A DNA stretch of 64,000 nucleotides, from NCBI GenBank assembly GCA_008921705.1, contig VFFE01009205.1, positions 909,178-973,177 on the forward strand. Direction: 5' to 3'. The notes beneath the pieces are model-generated. The model was not told where the DNA came from, did no database searches, and saw nothing but the letters and a program-made list of their open reading frames with translations. The first letter of the stretch is position 1. Every line of letters starts with the position of its first letter. This DNA is from Burhinus oedicnemus (lineage: Eukaryota; Chordata; Aves; Charadriiformes; Burhinidae). A program made the position numbers and the translations under genes. Positions 62,190 to 64,000 of this stretch are shown one piece after another.

Positions 62190-63610
62190 GATGTAGAACA
62201 CGGGGAGGAACAAGGGGAGACGGCAGTAACGGAGAACAATTTGGTGGAGGGAAGGGGGGCAGAGCATTAATTGCCTCGTACGGCGCAGCTTCCCCCCGCC
62301 CCGCCGCGGCTCAGGTGAGCCTGTTACCCGCCGTTACCCGCCGCTCCGGGCTGCGCACCGTGCCGGGGGCCCGAGCGGGGCCGGGGTGCGGAGCCCAGCG
62401 CCGCCCGCCGCTCCGGAGTCCGAGGCTTCCCCCTGCCCGAGTCTAGACCCGAGGTATTTTAAGTAGTGTGTCTCTTCTCCTCTTCATTAACTTTCCCTCC
62501 ACACATCACTGCATGTCTCTGAAAATAACTTGGCAAACCGGGAGCCGTTTATCTCTTTTATCTTGGGACCTGATCCAATTAAATAAGTGCACATTTACAT
62601 TTGCATCCATCAGGCATGAGCGTGGAGAGCTCTGTGGTTTGCTTTAAGCAAATAAAAGCCAATTTCGCTGGAAAAGAGGTGTCTGGACCAAGACCCCCCG
62701 TCCCGGCCGCAGGGGCGAGCCCAGCTCGGCGAGCCCGGGTAGGATGCAGCCCCTTTGCCGGGCCGGCCGCGCAGCACCGCCGCGGCAGAACGAGGTGGTT
62801 ATTGCACAAGCGCCTGCATCAGCCCGAACCGGGCTCCCGGCACGCTGCGAGTTCGCACATGCTCTAATTATAACAGATGAGTAACGCCGTGCGGAGGACA
62901 TTCATTTTCTGGTAGTTGGAGGTGAAGAGATTTCTGGCGGAGGAGGCTGGCAGCGCCCGGCGGCGGAGCCCCGGGCCGGGAGTCGCTCCGGCCGGCCCCG
63001 GCGGGGCAGGACCCCGGGGAGTTTCCGGGCTGAACCGGCAAAGATTTCCCTGCCAGCAAACGTGCGAGGGGAGGCGAGAGGGGTCGGGCAGCCTTCGACC
63101 GCCGCGGACGCCCCCGCAAATCAGCCGTGAAAATAACGCGGGGCGCTCCCGTTGAGTAACGAGTGTTAAACAAACGCGGCCGCCCCCCAAAAGAGGGGCC
63201 GGGGGGCGGGATGCGAGGTGACTTGCCCGGGCCGCAGCCAGGGGATCCGAGGGGGCGTTAGGCCCGGGGGCTCCGGCCGCAGCCTGGGAGCGGGGGCAGG
63301 CGCTGGAAGCGGCGCTGTGGGGCTGCCGGCGCGGAAGGAGGTGCTCAGCGAAGCGCTGCCCGGGAAGAAAACGCAGCTCCGGGACAGGAACCCTCTCCCG
63401 CGGCCGCCCCGTCGGGCTGGGACGGCACCTCGAGTAGCCGCGGCCCGTCCCTCGCCAACCCCGGGCAAGCCCTTTCTCCGGCAGAGAAAGGTCTTTGGCC
63501 TGGGCGGCCGCTTCCGCGCCCGCGGAGGGGTGGTGGAGGAATGCGGGGACAATGCGCCATCTGTCACTGCCGGGCCGGGCCGCGGCCGGGAGCGCCGCCG
63601 AGGGCGCTGA
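62190..63610. promoter_or_regulatory. CpG island, probable gene promoter
   Basis: CpG density and GC content rise sharply in two lobes, about 62190-62450 and 62660-63610, against CpG-poor surroundings. Features inside: CCGCGGCTCAGGTGAGCC at 62304-62321, a full splice-donor consensus with GT at 62315; AAATAAAAGCCAATTTCGC near 62650-62668, combining a TATA-like word with a CCAAT-type word; and an Sp1-type GGGGCGGG at 63203-63210. Neither strand shows a recognisable protein. The 280-codon minus-strand frame (62864-63706) is a composition artefact. The transcript direction and the gene are not determinable here; the donor word suggests a plus-strand non-coding first exon as one option. CpG islands of this size usually mark promoters, often of developmental regulators. 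Confidence 0.75.
62520..62640. promoter_or_regulatory. AT-rich insert between the two CpG lobes
   Basis: GAGCCGTTTATCTCTTTTAT, CCTGATCCAATTAAATAAG and GTGCACATTTACATTTGCAT form a low-CpG, non-repetitive stretch between the lobes. It holds a GATA-like TTATCT and an octamer-like ATTTGCAT (62597-62604). Preservation of AT-rich sequence inside an island suggests constraint. Confidence 0.3.
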
Positions 63611-64000
63611 TTTATGCTGAATGCGCCTTAGAAGATCTCGATGTAGACTTTGTCTTTCTCTGTCAGAGCCAAGTAAAAAGAAACAGCTGGCCTGAATTTT
63701 TAGCACCCATAATTAATTAAGAGCTTCATTCCTGGGATTTGATGATTCAATAAAGCAAGACCCTTATTCCCCTATGTGATTCCAGTGAATATCTACTCCA
63801 CTCCAATCCTTTTGGGTCCCAAGATAGGGCAGATTAACGCTCTTTCTGTGGGAGAGAGGGGAAAAAATGCCTCGAGATTGCATCTGAGGCGCACACAAAA
63901 GGTAAATTCAAAACTGCCACTTGTTCTCTGCAAAGGCTCCTTATTCTCCGCTATTGATGTATTTGTGCCAGGTTTTAAAGAAACCAGAGGGGGGATGAGG
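63611..64000. promoter_or_regulatory. Right flank of the CpG island
   Basis: CpG density falls off at once. The sequence contains CCCATAATTAATTAAGAGC (63707-63725), GATTTGATGATTCAATAAAG and GCTATTGATGTATTTG, unique words of the type seen in conserved elements. ACAAAAGGTAAATT at 63894-63907 is donor-like (GT at 63902). The first ATG in that stretch is followed by an early stop, so a coding exon is not supported. Confidence 0.3.

Noticed and set aside
62864..63706. 280-codon minus-strand open frame
   Set aside because: It lies in the CpG island where AT-rich stop codons are rare. The product is Ala/Pro/Arg-rich without domains, and overlapping frames on both strands are also open.
1..64000. 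CRISPR array, bacterial operons, tRNA, rRNA or known microRNA hairpins
   Set aside because: A read-through for regular spaced repeats and for common microRNA seed sequences found none; the sequence is vertebrate-like.

Overview
This looks like vertebrate nuclear DNA, most probably from a bird. Four things point that way. Repeat density is low. There are worn CR1-like LINE pieces and old MIR/L2-like SINE/LINE pieces. Several short palindromic relics resemble repeats I know from bird, crocodile and turtle DNA. The one well-preserved mobile element is a solo LTR with perfect 12-bp inverted ends (TGTCCTGGTTTG), a type familiar from avian genomes. There are no Alu or L1 sequences. The species and the locus cannot be named from the sequence alone.

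I find no protein-coding exon that I can defend. Open frames outside the GC-rich islands reach about 150 codons at most, which is near what chance gives over 64 kb in six frames, and none shows a recognisable domain. The 280-codon frame near the right end is a by-product of few stop codons in a CpG island. I also find no tRNA, rRNA, recognisable microRNA or CRISPR array. The window is best read as a gene-poor intergenic or intronic stretch running into a CpG-island promoter at about 62.2-63.6 kb.

Layout. 1-10.6 kb: plain AT-rich DNA with homopolymers and one G-quadruplex candidate. 10.6-11.4 kb: an AT-rich block full of TAAT/ATTA cores that reads like a conserved non-coding element. 11.4-22.2 kb: plain DNA with a LINE-like relic and a very compact C-strand G4 motif. 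22.26-23.11 kb: a small degenerate minisatellite abutting a minus-strand solo LTR. 23.1-36.6 kb: ordinary DNA holding several palindromic repeat relics, two independent 20-bp tandem duplications, a MIR relic, a PBX-site-rich block and a CR1 relic. 36.6-55.9 kb: mostly plain DNA with a 75-bp pure polypyrimidine tract, an (ATTC)n microsatellite, G4 motifs and further relics. 55.9-57.8 kb: the most unusual accessory region, in which two diverged direct repeats of about 420-500 bp flank a GC-rich interior with a 50-bp minisatellite. 58.6-59.4 kb and 61.3-62.1 kb: conserved-element-like blocks leading to the CpG island. 63.6-64 kb: AT-richer DNA continuing past the island.

If the island is a promoter, the TAAT-, octamer- and PBX-rich blocks would fit distal and proximal enhancers of one developmental regulator. 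That link is inference. I found no convincing new protein system in this window.
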